NCBI GenBank assembly: GCA_963971285.1
Contig: OZ020244.1
Location: 12,276,001 to 12,340,000 of the forward strand
Length of the DNA stretch: 64,000 nt
Direction of reading: 5' to 3'
DNA from: Astropecten irregularis
Taxonomy: Eukaryota > Echinodermata > Asteroidea > Paxillosida > Astropectinidae
The position numbers and the translations under genes are program-made. The notes under the pieces were generated by a model that was given only the letters and a program-made list of their open reading frames with translations, was not told the origin of the DNA and searched no databases. Positions 15,001 to 26,891 of this stretch are shown piece after piece; positions within the stretch are counted from its first letter, which is position 1; every line of letters starts with the position of its first letter.

Positions 15001-15893
15001 ATTTTGCTCCGAAAATGTTGATCTCTGTTGCACATTTAAGAATTACAAAAAGAATTTTAAAGATACCATCTTTCGTTCACTAGTTATCGTTAAAATAACT
15101 TTAATGACCCAAATATTCAATAAATCATAAGAAATCGGAGGATGACGTCATGATGACGTCATTGCAATTTTTTGATATAACACTTCCCGACTTAGACACG
15201 TACCAAGTTTCCACTCAGTCGAACCAAGGGTTCGCTCATAATTGGCATGCGAAGTTTGGCCATTTATGGCACTGTCACGTGACCCATGATGACGTCATGA
15301 TGACGAAATTGTTCGGCACACATCCGCACTATAGGGACTTTGTTTTGACCAAGTTTGGCTGATATTGGCTGTTTAAAACTAAACAAAGTGGGGTGTAGAA
15401 AGTCTGTGCACAAGCCTATGACAGAACAAAAAGAAAAGCTTTTCGCTTCCGCGAAAAAGCCAAAAATACAAGTTTTCGAACGTTGAGGGCGTCTTACCAA
15501 TTTTCGTTTGCAGTCCGGAGAAGACTTGCCGGCGTGCATTTTCTGAACAAGTCATGCAACGCAGGGCTCCCCAAATGCCTTGTATTATGTTTAGGGTATA
15601 CACAAAATGTATGAGCTGGCGAACAGAATTGGGCCTATATGCAAGTCTTGTCCCGGTAATGAAGATGCGCGCATACCGTAAAGTTAGAATTTGCTAGAGA
15701 TAAAGAAAGCTTACAATTTTCATAAAATCGTAAAAAATTCAATCAAGATGCCGTCGTGTCGCCGTTTCACATTTAGCATCCCGGACACACATACTTAATA
15801 CCCACTAATTTTCATGACGATCGGACAATGTCTTCATGACGATCGGCCTATCGGCTATTGTGTTACCAAAATCTCATTTTGATGACTTATGAT
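1..15893. repeat. Satellite array, 904/909-bp monomer, left block
   Basis: About 17.5 head-to-tail copies. Two length classes alternate, separated by a 5-bp indel after CCAAATGCCTTG: the 904 class reads GTATTATG, the 909 class reads GAAATGAAATATG. One copy (around 9711) has lost 11 bp by collapse of a duplicated GATGACGTCAT. Each monomer holds four TGACGTCA palindromes, one GTCACGTGAC palindrome and two close copies of CATGACGATCGG. Copies differ at only a few positions, so the array is young or actively homogenised. Short ORFs of 70, 91 and 74 codons recur in every copy but look like accidents of the repeat. The array stops abruptly in mid-monomer at about 15893. Confidence 0.97.
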
Positions 15894-16870
15894 GGATGGG
15901 CGTGGAAAAAACAAAATGATTGATTTTCTAGCTATGTCGTGCTCCGTTCACGTGTACACAATTGGCGCACTACTATAGATAGCCATATCAGCGGTCCAAA
16001 AAGTTCCAAAGACCGTGTTTTGTGTTATGTTTGACTCTAAATGGCAAAATTAATTATTCAAAAAATCAATAAAAAATCAGTCGATGACGTCATCGTGACG
16101 TTACTTCACATTTGGAATAGAAATAGCATTTCCTACCTACCCACCAAGTTTCATCACGATCGGATATTCGCTTATATGTGTTTCTGGGAAAAAATTGCAA
16201 AATTTAATATTCAAAAATCAATAAAAAATCAGCCGATGACGTCATCGTGACGTCACTTCAGATTGAGGATACTAGTACCATTCCCTACATATCCACCAAG
16301 TTTCATCACCATCGGATATTCCCTTATATGTGATTCAGAAAATCGGCTTTTTGATGACGTCATCATGACGTCACCACTTTTTGGTATTTTATGGCACGTG
16401 CCTATAGCCTAACAAACATTTAACCGAAAGAATTTCGAAAATACGATTTGTCGTTCATGAGATATAAAGAAAAGGTCCAAAAATTGAATAATTCGTATAA
16501 AATCGCACGATGACGTCATCAACACGTGACTGCAATTTTTCTCTATAACACGTCCCCATATACTAACATACCAAGTTTGAGTTGCATCGGACTTGCCGTT
16601 CCGGAGATAAAGGGCCCTAAAATTTGCACTTTTATGATTACGTAACTGTGCACGTGATGACGTCACGATGACGTACATACGCGGGACACTATTCGGGGTG
16701 CTGGTCTAACTATGTGCCAAGTATGAAGTTGATTGGAATTGGCATAATGGTAGAAGTGGCTCTTAGAAAACCCCTGTGTTATGTCTATGGGAAAAAAGTG
16801 GAAAAAGAAAAAAAAAAAAAAAAACTAGAAATTGTGTTGAAAACAGAACACAAGGCTTTTCCGTTTTATA
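15894..16870. repeat. Diverged satellite-related sequence
   Basis: Non-coding. It keeps motifs of the neighbouring satellite in decayed form: GATGACGTCATCGTGACG at about 16083 and again 151 bp later, and CACCAAGTTTCATCACGATC-type segments at about 16143, 16295 and 16568. The first two form a degenerate direct repeat of about 150 bp. Ends in an A-rich run (16807-16823) followed by AACAGAACACAAGGCTTTTC, which recurs at about 49972 beside the second 130-bp array. I read this as an older edge of the satellite domain. Confidence 0.75.
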
Positions 16871-16970
16871 GAAAAATCAACATAACCTTATACACACAAA
16901 GACATTTGATTAAGATCTTATGTTTTATATTTTTTAAGTATGCACCTTTAATCATATTTTGGTCATATTT

Positions 16971-18145
16971 CTGTCACAAAGAAAGACCTTGCCTAACATT
17001 GATATTTGGTGAAAGAATCATGATCCTAGCTCTTACCACTTTTAAATGAGGAGCTACTTCCTGTTTGACCGGAAGTAGAGGTCACAGAGGTCAAGCAATG
17101 TGTCACAAATGGAAGACCTTGCCTAACATTGTCTATTGGTGAAAGAATCATGATCATAGCTATTACCACTTTTAAATGAGGAGGTACTTCCTGTTTGACC
17201 GGAAGTAGAGGTCACAGAGGTCAAGCAATGTGTCACAAATGAAAGACCTTGCCTAACATTGTCTATTGGTGAAAAAATCAAGATCATAGCTCTTACAACT
17301 TTTAAATGAGGATCTACTTCCTGTTTGACCGGAAGTAGAGGTCACAGAGGTCAAGCAATGTGTCACAAATGAAAGACCTTGCCTAACATTGTATATTGGT
17401 GAAAGAATCATGATCATAGCTCTTACCACTTTTAAATGAGGAGCTACTTCCTGTTTGACCGGAAGTAGAGGTCACAGAGGTCAAGCAATGTGTAACAAAT
17501 GAAAGACCTTGCCTAACATTGTCTATTGGTGAAAGAATCATGATCTTAGCTCTTACCACTTTTAAATGAGGAGCTACTTCCTGTTTGACCGGAAGTAGAG
17601 GTCACAGAGGTCAAGCAATGTGTCACAAATGAAAGACCTTGCCTAACATTGTCTATTGGTGAAAAAATCAAGATCATAGCTCTTACAACTTTTAAATGAG
17701 GAGCTACTTCCTGTTTGACCGGAAGTAGAGGTCACAGAGGTCAAGCAATGTTTCCCAATTGAAGACCTTGCCTAACATTGTATATTGGTGAAAGAATCAT
17801 GATCATAGCTCTTACCACTTTTAAATGAGGAGCTACTTCCTGTTTGACCGGAAGTAGAGGTCACAGAGGTCAAGAAATGTGTAACAAATGAAAGACCTTG
17901 CCTAACATTGTCTATTGGTGAAAAAATCATGATCTTAGCTCTTACCACTTTTAAATGAGGAGCTACTTCCTGTTTGACCGGAAGTAGAGGTCACAGAGGC
18001 CAGGCAATGTAACACAAATTAAAGAGCTTGCCTAACATTGTCTTTTGGTGAAAGAATTATGCTCAAAGCTTTTACCATTTTTAAATGAGGATTACTTCCT
18101 GTTTGACCGGAAGTAAAGGTCACAGAGGTCAACCGATGTATCACA
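16971..18145. repeat. 130-bp tandem repeat, nine copies
   Basis: Units begin GAAAGACCTTGCCTAACATTG at 16981, 17111, 17241, 17371, 17501, 17631, 17761, 17890 and 18020, a near-constant 130-bp period. Each unit contains ACTTCC...GGAAGT (an inverted ETS-type core pair) followed at once by AGGTCAcagAGGTCA, a direct repeat of the nuclear-receptor half-site with a 3-bp spacer. The last copy is the most diverged. The same family reappears at 49240-49710. No coding potential is evident. Confidence 0.95.
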
Positions 18146-20053
18146 TTGGGTGTTTGTGTTATGGTGAATGAACATTGAAAATTGAAATGTGTTGTTGAAG
18201 GGGAATCGTCTTTGGGGAAACAAACACATTACCAGTACTCAATAATACAAAATAATATAACTATTAAAAACAGATAGCCATTGCAATAAATAACATATTT
18301 ATTATGTAACGCAGGATATATATGTGTATGAGTTTTCAACGGTAACAAGTTAACAACATGCAAACAAAACTATAGTATAACTATATGTAACAGTTAACAG
18401 TAAAACAGAGGCAAGTGATATGATACTGTAATAAATAAATAAAGCTATATGTTTTTGGGGTTGTATAAAGTTTAAATTGGTTTATATTTAAGATGAATAA
18501 CCAAAACATTAGGTTAGTTTTGATAAAATTAAGTTCTTTTCTTTTTTAAGTTTATTTGGTTTGTTTAGTTACAAGGATTTGTTTGAATTATACTTGAACA
18601 TGACATGCACATTATTTAGTTTGTTTTATCTTGGCATAATTAAGGAAATTAAATTATCAAACAAAAATACTTTGAGATTCTAAACATGATTACTATTAAT
18701 TGAAAGCCTAAAATTTCCTCAAAGGAGTTTTAACTAGAAACACTTTCGTTCATAATTCAAACTGAAAAATGATCAAATGTATTCCTTTTGTATCCTGCAT
18801 CACGTTTATTTAATCACTGATGGGTTTTTAAGGTTTACTGATATTAAAGATTTGATTTCTTAAGGAAAATAGATATGAAAAATGTATGATCTTTTGTTTA
18901 GAAGTATTGTCTACATCTGGCTTTTTTATTGGAAATAATTTAGGTTTAATATAATTATGTTGTAAAGTAAATAAAGTACAAAAATACATTTTATGTTAGT
19001 AAGTTAAGTGCAGTATACATGTATATGTGAAGGAAATTTGTGCTATTAAAAACAAGTAACAATATTGTGAAATAAGGTCAACTTATTTCTTAAGTCAGTA
19101 TGTGTCAGTATCATACGAATTATTTCAATAAGGTTGAAGGGGTTGTGTGGTGCATATTATTTAACGTTTGTAAATGTACCAAAACTGAAACCATTTTAAA
19201 CTAAATAATGCATTTCGACATAGTCTATGAAAAATGTGAAATATAATCTTTCCTGTTGTATTGTTTAGGGATTATTAAAAGTGTATGTGATTCGTTGATG
19301 TTGAGTTATTGTTGGGAAAACATGGCAAAGTTTTTCTTCTAAATTTTGATTGGTTCAGTAAAAACTTGTTTGGATAGTGAGGATTCTCTGTTCTTGAGGA
19401 AAGTGTGTGTTGAGGTGAGTGGCTCCAGTTTTATTGGAAGATTAATATTATGTGTGTTTAATGCGACAAGGGTTGACGTATGTAATAGCAAGTGTCTTTG
19501 GAATATTAAGTGGTTGGAATATAGTTTTCTTCATGGTCACATATTATCAAAGTTAGTTATTGTTTTACAGTCTTGTCAGAACAACTTTCCTGTAATTAGC
19601 CTATTTATCATTCTGAGATGTTTAGACTTGCATTTGCTGGTATTTTTTCAAATGTATAAATCAGGAGAAGCGTCAAGTTTGAAATCACTATCAATGTTCA
19701 CATATAATGGCCGAGTTTTTTCTTATTATTGGACACTGGTATGCAACACTTTAACATACAGTAATTGTAATACATGTTTTATGTTGCAAGAAATAAGTGA
19801 AATGTTGGTGCAATAAATAAATGAAATAGAAGTAAAAGTCTTTTTAGTTAAAAAAAAAAACTTTTTCTGGAGTAGTTTGTTAATATCTACCATGGCGTTT
19901 ACATATAGACCTTTCCATGATTAAATTTTTGACATTTTGTGTGGTCTCCCTTACAGTTTTGTGGACCCTCTAATGAAGAAGAATGTGTTTTGACTCTGAA
20001 AAAGAAAAGCTAAGCTGAGTGAAAACTTGACGATGCAACTGCTGACATGCAGT
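18146..20053. other. AT-rich non-coding stretch
   Basis: No recognisable gene, RNA or transposon. A 156-codon open frame at 19346-19816 (plus strand) starts at a TTG, has no recognisable domain and ends in AATAAATAAA with an A-run near 19850; it may be old transcript-derived DNA but is not supported as a gene. The part next to 20054 is probably 3' UTR of the minus-strand OB-fold gene. Confidence 0.5.
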
Positions 20054-21984
20054 TTACAGAAGCATTGACATGGTTCCATCTGCATTTGTGAAGAAGGAAC
20101 AGGTGTATGGAATCTTTTCGTCCAGAGTTGTTTGAATATCAGTATCATCAACATCAAATGCTTCGACGAACAATTCCTTGGTGATGCTGTATGAGGGATA
20201 ACCCTCTTCATCAGTAGTTAGCTCGATACTCCTGTCATGAAGCTCATAAGCAATCACTGTTACCTTGGTGTCTGGAGCAATTTTCTATGGAAACAAAAAC
20301 AAATAAAATATTTAGCAAATGGTACAAGGTGTATGTGGAGTAAGTAAAAATTGCCAAGTGTCAGTATTGGATAGTTACTATTTAACAGAAGGATAAAATG
20401 AAATATTTAATTATTTTGTCTTTTGTCTTGACTTAGATATGAAATACTGAAGTGAACAATCTTTGTGATACTTCTGACATTGAGTGATTCCATGCTAATT
20501 TGAGGTATCTTCTTGTAATGGAACAGAATAACATATTGACACAATGGAGTTTTTTTGCTATCTAATTTATTTGACAACATTGTTGATTGGAATTGTAATG
20601 AATCTCAGTTTAATAATCAGTTAAAGATATGTGAGGTCAGAAATGACTGCTAAGGAAGAATACTCATTCTCGATCTTTATATTTTGTCTGTTATTACATT
20701 GTTACATAGGTAATTTTTTTTTTGAATTTTGTTATTAGTGGTTTGTTATTGAAGAGACGAAGATATTGACAGTTTAATTGATGGGAATTTTAGTTACTGT
20801 TTGTATCTGACAAAGGGTTGGGGCAAGATTTGTGAGATTTGTTTCACAAACAAGTTAAAATGGGGGGTCACATTTATTGGAATATCAAATTGAATTGATG
20901 GTGATTTTAATTAAGACATTTATAGACATGCTGCAATACATACCTTAATATTGCTTGTTTCGGTGGAAGTTAAATACATCTCGTTTTTCCAGTGTTGGGT
21001 AATAGTGTTGGTTATTTCGATGTGATCTCCAACATTGATAGAAGTTTTGGTCTTGTCCCGCCACAAGGCAACTCTGCATGTTGCAGTCTTGCCTTTAATG
21101 ACAATGTTTCGTAGAGGTACTTCACGCCCTTTGACTGTAACAACTTGAGGTAATTCTTGCTGTGGAAATAATGTATTAAAGAAGCTGTTAGTTTAATGCT
21201 CCTTGATATTGAAATGAACTTCTCCATAAGATTTGAAATTGGTGAAAGGTAATACAAGGCTTGTGTGATAGTAGTATGTTTGGTCACTTGCTTGTGTATT
21301 GGAGATTACACCTTAATGGCGCACTTTTTCTTGTCTTTTCTTAGTAGAAGTATGTACATGTACTTTCCTTTTTTATCAAACTTCCTTTTTTTATTTTATT
21401 TATATATATATTGATTTGTATAAACAGTTTTATAAGGCCTGCCAGTTTTCTTGTGATTATTATGAATGGTCTTGTCTTAGAACTGTTTATTGTTATAATT
21501 ATGTGTAAATTACCAAACAATTTAATTCATATTTGTTATAATTATGTGTAAATTACCAAACAATTTAATTCATATTTACCGAAATGATCTGTCCTTTGAC
21601 GGATACCATTTTCTTCACTGGTGATGTTGCCACATTTTCTACTTGAATGAACTCAGCAGGTGGTAGATCAGTCATTTTGAGAGCTTGGTCTATGATGTTT
21701 TGGGGAATATCCAGTGCACCAGTCCGCTTGGTTTTAGCTCTGTCGCCAACTTCTATCTTCGGTGTTGCATACCTGGTTTTGATTGTGGCATTGAAGATCA
21801 TTATTGATGAATTCTCTTTGAACAGGTGGAGTTGAGAGTCATCATACACCATTACTTCTATGTCTGTAGTGCTGTCAGCTACTATAAATCTGTTGTCAGA
21901 GCCACTGTGTTTTTTGATGATTTTCACTCGAATTGGTGGAATATATGGCTTCCCAGATGAAATAATTTCTTGAAGGGTAGGCAT
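20054..21984 (-). CDS. OB-fold protein resembling replication protein A large subunit (RPA1-like), three exons
   Basis: I assemble three minus-strand exons: 21984-21580, 21159-20944 and 20284-20054 (stop TAA). All junctions are GT/AG (donors GTAAAT and GTATGT; acceptors TTTCCACAG and TTTCCATAG) and every intron is phase 0, giving 135+72+76 = 283 residues. The first exon opens with PIRVKIIKK and alternating strands that read as one OB fold; exon 2 (GKTATCRVALWRDKT, VGDHIEITN, NEMYLTSTETSNIK) reads as a second OB fold of the RPA70 DNA-binding type. Exon 3 is an acidic tail. Single-stranded DNA binding is inferred from fold resemblance only. The ATG at 21984 lies directly after a TTTTTACAG acceptor, so an upstream exon, coding or not, is likely but was not found. 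RPA-like proteins are encoded by some Helitrons, so a transposon origin is possible. Confidence 0.65.
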
Positions 21985-24020
21985 CTGTAAAAAGAATGTT
22001 ATAAACAGGTGTCATTGATAATTTTATGCCTTTAAAAGAATTAAAGTGGATATTGGAAAAGCATGTCATCCGGAATGAATTCCACTGGTGACAATAACAG
22101 AAAAAGGATTATATACCCAAGAGTTAACTTATTGGATGTAAGTCATGATGAACTTCAATATTAGGTGTGTAACACTGGGGTAGCATACCTGAAAAGTAAG
22201 TTTTTGCAGGTTTTTGAACGTGGGTCATTCTGCACCAATTATGCAAACAAAAGTGTGACATTTAGAGGGAACCAAGTACAGGAATTGATACATTATGTAA
22301 TTTGCCCTGTTTTCTTTTTTGCTACATCGCAAATACTTTGAAGAACTTGTCCAGCCAAAAAGTGTGATTAATTTCACAGTACTCAAGATATTACAGAGGA
22401 TCATGTTCAAGATTATATGTATTGTCATAACATTGACATACATTTCATCATAATGTGTTGGGAATTAGTAATGAAATGAATAAATTATCCCAAATTGTGT
22501 TTTTTATGCAAAGCAATGCATTGAGGGATTGCCACCACTGGCCAATCATTCATAGTATACAACTTGTGAACTTTTGTAGTATTGTTGAAAGCACAAGTCT
22601 ACATCTTCAAGACTTCATGTTTGTAAAGGGGACATACATTTTGTCACACAATGTCTTCCATGTTATGAACATTATTGAAGACTCATTAAATTACATAAAT
22701 AAAAAGTTCCTTCAATTTTGAGAGATGACAATATTGTACATTGAACATATAAATGGAACAAATCTGCACTTATTATACCTAGTATTATTATTAGGTTAAT
22801 AATATAGATATTTGTCTTGATGCTTGTAGAATATAGATTACAATGAATGTCTGTCTGTCTATGTTGTTATAAACATTATCGTTCATATAAGTTAAAGATG
22901 ACCTTGTAATTTCCTACATATGCCTATCAAGTGATTCGGACTATTCATTTTTCCGTACCACCTACAATTATACTAAGTTAAAGTACTTCGAATGCAACGG
23001 CAGCAATTTTTTTTCTGAAAACGCCATAGATCTACTCAACTCATGCCGGGCCTAGTTCGGTTCCATAGGTTTGTGCACACTTGGTGTAGCGTATTTTTGT
23101 GGTATTAATTGTTATTGGCACTTACATTTATGGTGAAGTTGTTTCTCTTTACGTGGCTTGTTCTGGATGAAGTCAAGCAGTATGTCACATCACATGCAAA
23201 TTGCAATGATTCGCGTGAACGGCATTCGGTAAGGCGATGGTGCGTCATCACGTGTGATTTGTTTATAATGAAATGTTTAAAGGGGCTCTGTCGTCTCGTC
23301 TCGCCGAGCGATTAAATGTTGAAGTGCGCCCCTTTAATAGTCAAACTCGGCTGTTCTGGGAAATGGCAGTTGATTTATATCCTGGTGTTAAGAAATACTG
23401 TTGCTGTTTTTCACTGTTTTCTCAAAAAGTGGGCACCGTATGGGACTGAAATTTTCACAAAATAGTCTGTCTTTATATTTTTGCCCATAAATCTATTTTT
23501 TTTGATAAACACCAAAGTATGATATTACCTTTAAACCACCTCAAACTAACCGTTGTAACATGCCAGCCAAGTTGAAACTCCTTGTGAATGTGATCTTTTA
23601 AAAGATCAACAATTAGATTTTCGGTCGTTGTTTTACTAATTTCTGGATAAATACACAATTTCAGGCGGAAACAATTGAACGGTGGGTTTCTACCATCACC
23701 CTCTTCATACCCTGAAAGTTATACGTAAAACTGTGAACATCTCTGTGTTGGTTTCTGGCAAAGTAAAAAACCTTTAAAGATGTTTTAAATGTGGTCATAT
23801 TATATTGATGTATACATTTGTTTGAACCCCAAAGAAATTTTATAAGGGCAATATATAATCATTATGTTTGCAACCTTGAATTGCATTACAACGAAAAACC
23901 ATCCCTAACATTGACATTTGTCGAACTTGAAAAATGCATGATGACAATTAAAGTCAATAGAAAGAACTCAGTAGTAATTTCTCAAAAGTAATTGAATAAG
24001 AATAATGCAGCGGTCGCCAG
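21985..24020. repeat. Non-coding DNA with pieces of dispersed repeats
   Basis: 22068-22235 and 22955-23095 together match 26281-26530 (shared AAGAGTTAACTT, GTCATGATGAACTTCA, CTACAATT, ACTTCGAATG and TTTGTGCACA segments), as if about 700 bp had been inserted into the left copy. 23400-23535 matches the right half of the TTAA-flanked MITE at 26892-27310, and 23540-23720 matches its left half in reverse orientation. No gene is supported here. Confidence 0.6.
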
Positions 24021-24028
24021 ATTACAAT

Positions 24029-24749
24029 CATAGAGTTAAATAAAAAACTAGAGTGCGCGCTTCGTATTCAAGGTGCGTGCTCTCGGCACTCTGGCACGGA
24101 CGCGCAGCCGCCATTTTAGTTGGGGTGACTGAGCAACCGCAGAAGAGTCCAAAAACGGTACCCGGATGTTACTCGAAGAACTGCGCGCACTGTGCGTGAC
24201 GCGACGTATATTTTATGCACAGTGCTGCGCGCACGAACCGGGGTAAGAATATGTACGCACAATTTGAAACGGGACGCGCGCGTTTTCCCTTGCTTCTTTA
24301 ATACAATGGCGCTGGCCATGGACCTTATCGGAGATAGCCAAAAATTGGCTGTGCGCAAAGCACTCTGGGAAACGCAGGGTTGTTAGGGCTGGCGATGAGT
24401 GCATAAAACGTATGGACATGAAAATTCAACTATAAATAAGAACTCAACTTTACATCGCTGGAACAAGTGACTCGACAGTAACATTCCATGGACCGTTGTG
24501 CAGCATCGTTATGTATAACAACTCAAAGCAAGGCTTTCTTCTAGGAAAAAAGACAACTTTAAACTTCGCGAGCCGGCAGCTATACGAATATACGCGTGTC
24601 GATTCGTGTGGTAAAACTTTTAAACCCAATGTTGCCCACTGTCCTTTGCGCGCGCACGCGCAGCGCGGAAAACAGGCTATCTTCGATAAGGTCCATGGTT
24701 CGAGCAACACGCGCAGAGTGCACACTCTAGTTTTTTATTTAACTCTATG
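24029..24749. mobile_element. hAT-like MITE, 721 bp, with 8-bp target duplication
   Basis: Perfect 27-bp terminal inverted repeats, 24029-24055 and 24723-24749, beginning CATAGAGTTAAATAAAA. They are flanked on both sides by ATTACAAT (24021-24028 and 24750-24757), an 8-bp direct duplication that fits the hAT consensus nTnnnnAn. No transposase is inside. The interior is GC-rich next to AT-rich flanks and contains an inner inverted pair, CATGGACCTTATCG... near 24317 and its complement near 24679. Short overlapping ORFs inside are not convincing. Confidence 0.88.
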
Positions 24750-24757
24750 ATTACAAT

Positions 24758-26037
24758 ACAGCGCGCCCTCTATTTTCGTGAAGTGAAGTGACCTGAGCTT
24801 CGCTGGTAACCGGTGGTAAACGCGTGTGAATATATAACGGAAACCATCGACGCTCCGTCGCGTTGTTTATTTCGCACATGGGAGCCTGTATATTATTGAT
24901 TGCCAGCTGGGTATGTATACTATACGTATGAATGCGAATGGAAGTTAGCTGTAGAAAAGTTTGTAAAAATCGTGGTTTTGTCATTTTAGTACAAAATTTA
25001 GCAGGGATTACTGGAGTGTATAGTTTCCATTTAATACATCAAAGTGTTAGAGACTTTTTTGGATGATGTGTTTCATATTTGTATTTTTGGCTATGAACAA
25101 CACTGATCATGTTCATGACTAACTTAAGTTAACTTAGCTTATTCATTGTAATGTATTGGTAGGCCGTATTTTGTCTACCCAGATTGAGTAAACTAACTCA
25201 TCTAAATAGTTAGGCTATGTTGACCAGTCCTCTTGAATGTTATTGTTAATGTTTGGAAGGTTAAGGCACTTTTCTCCATGGTTAAGGTTACATTTGTGAA
25301 AAGAGGGAATGGTTTTCACTTTTGATTTTTGAGGGAAATTATTTATGGGGGGTCTGAAAATAATCCTTGTGTTGTGGATTAAATCACACTAACCCCGTAT
25401 AACTAGTGCTATTAGGCCTACTAGTACTACTACTCTCTAGTACTACTAGTAAGTAGTATTATGATGACGTTTGTATTGTTATAATTAGATTATGCAGTAA
25501 AATTGCATGCCTAAGTTGAAGTTTGAAGAACTAAGTTATACGCTTCAAGTTCAACTATAGGCTGTATGTCAATGATGGCAACAATTTGGAAATAATAATG
25601 GGTAAGCGTTACTTGAAAGGTATGATAACTTAAAAGAAATAAAAACTTAACAGCTTCTACTGTTCCAAAAAGATGTATATTGTATGTATTGTTATTTCTG
25701 TCGTTTTTTAATAGGTTGGGTTAGTTTACATTGTTTTAGCATTCTAAAACATTTAGTGGGCCAGCCTAGTAGGAGCCTCGTTTTAGTAGGAGCCTCGTTT
25801 TAGACCCAGTAACTGGGGTGCTGAAGTCTTTTAATTTTGTGGTTGACGCAACTTGATGCAATTCTAATTGTAGGTTGCGCGATATCGCGCACTCGCACGG
25901 CTGGAATCTGTAAGTGGAGGAGGTTAATAAAATGTGAATAAATTTGCTGCCGTAGTAAAAAAGTAGGACTTTGAAGTACCAGATTATTACAAGTCAATTA
26001 ATCAGATGACATTTGATTTATGTGGGCATGATATAAA
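24758..26037. other. Non-coding spacer
   Basis: No gene recognised. Holds a perfect 16-bp palindrome TGCGCGATATCGCGCA at 25876-25891 and a short direct duplication (AGTAGGAGCCTCGTTTT) at about 25767-25802. Runs of ACTAGT-like trinucleotides occur near 25420-25450. Confidence 0.5.
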
Positions 26038-26200
26038 ACAAATAATGAATGTTTCACATTCGTAGAATGGTAAAAATAATTTAATGAGGTGACAGATGTA
26101 CTGTTTCATTCCATGAGACTTTCCTCGTGGAATGGAACAGTTTATCTGTCACCTCATGAAATAATTTTTACCATTCTACTTATAAACATTCATTATTTGT
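26038..26200. repeat. 163-bp near-perfect palindrome (hairpin)
   Basis: The left arm starts ACAAATAATGAATGTTT at 26038 and the right arm ends with its complement at 26200. The arms are about 75 bp with few mismatches around a short centre (TGAGACTTTCCTCG, near 26114-26127). Could be a foldback MITE; no clear target duplication was seen. Confidence 0.85.
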
Positions 26201-26280
26201 ATACATGTACTAGTAAAAGTAGGAGGCCTAGTACTAGTATACTAGGCCTATAGGCCCCTAGAAGTTAGTAATAGTAGTAC

Positions 26281-26530
26281 TACGGAAAGAATTCCACACC
26301 ATTACGGAAAAGGAATAGGTCTAGGCCTATATCCTCCAAGAGTTAACTTGGATTAAAGTCATGATGAACTTCAGTGTCAGGTGTATAACACTGCACTGGG
26401 CCAGCATATCAGAAAAGTGAGTTTTACGGGTTTTTTGGACCTACAATTGTACACTTCGAATGGTGCAGTGGTAGCCATTTTTCTCAAAACGCCCTCCGTC
26501 TGTTCCATATGTTTGTGCACAAGTGATGGC
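26281..26530. repeat. Dispersed repeat, second copy
   Basis: Homologous to 22068-22235 plus 22955-23095, here uninterrupted. Shared blocks include AAGAGTTAACTTGGAT, GTCATGATGAACTTCAGTG and TTTGTGCACA. Identity is visibly below 85 percent, so the duplication is old. Non-coding. Confidence 0.6.
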
Positions 26531-26891
26531 CGTCAGTGGAATCCTTCCCAGTACTACAACTAGTACTATATTAGTAGTACACATGTACACGTGGTCAGAC
26601 ATGATGTCATGGCAATTTAGAGGCATGATTGTAGAGTAGTATTTTTGAGGACCCATTTTAATTTCTGAATATAAAAACAGACGGGTCCCAAGTTACACAA
26701 TCGCTTATCTTTCACCCTATTGTATAGAAATTATAATGGGACTCAATAAAACAGCTGCGCTATGTTAGGGTACACAATCCATTGATTTATTAGAGTATAA
26801 GGAACACAAATTTGCTATTATTTCACATAGTTCACTTGAAAGGTACATGTAGATTGCGGATAGTAGGCCCTATGTGTTTTATCATTTTTAA

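Noticed and set aside
16714-17049. 111-codon plus-strand ORF
   Set aside because: Runs through an A-rich tract into the 130-bp repeat; low-complexity Lys run and no domain.
19346-19816. 156-codon plus-strand ORF
   Set aside because: Starts at TTG, no domain, AT-rich context; compatible with chance.
24116-24750. Several overlapping ORFs on both strands
   Set aside because: They lie inside the hAT-like MITE; GC-rich sequence lowers stop frequency and none resembles a transposase.
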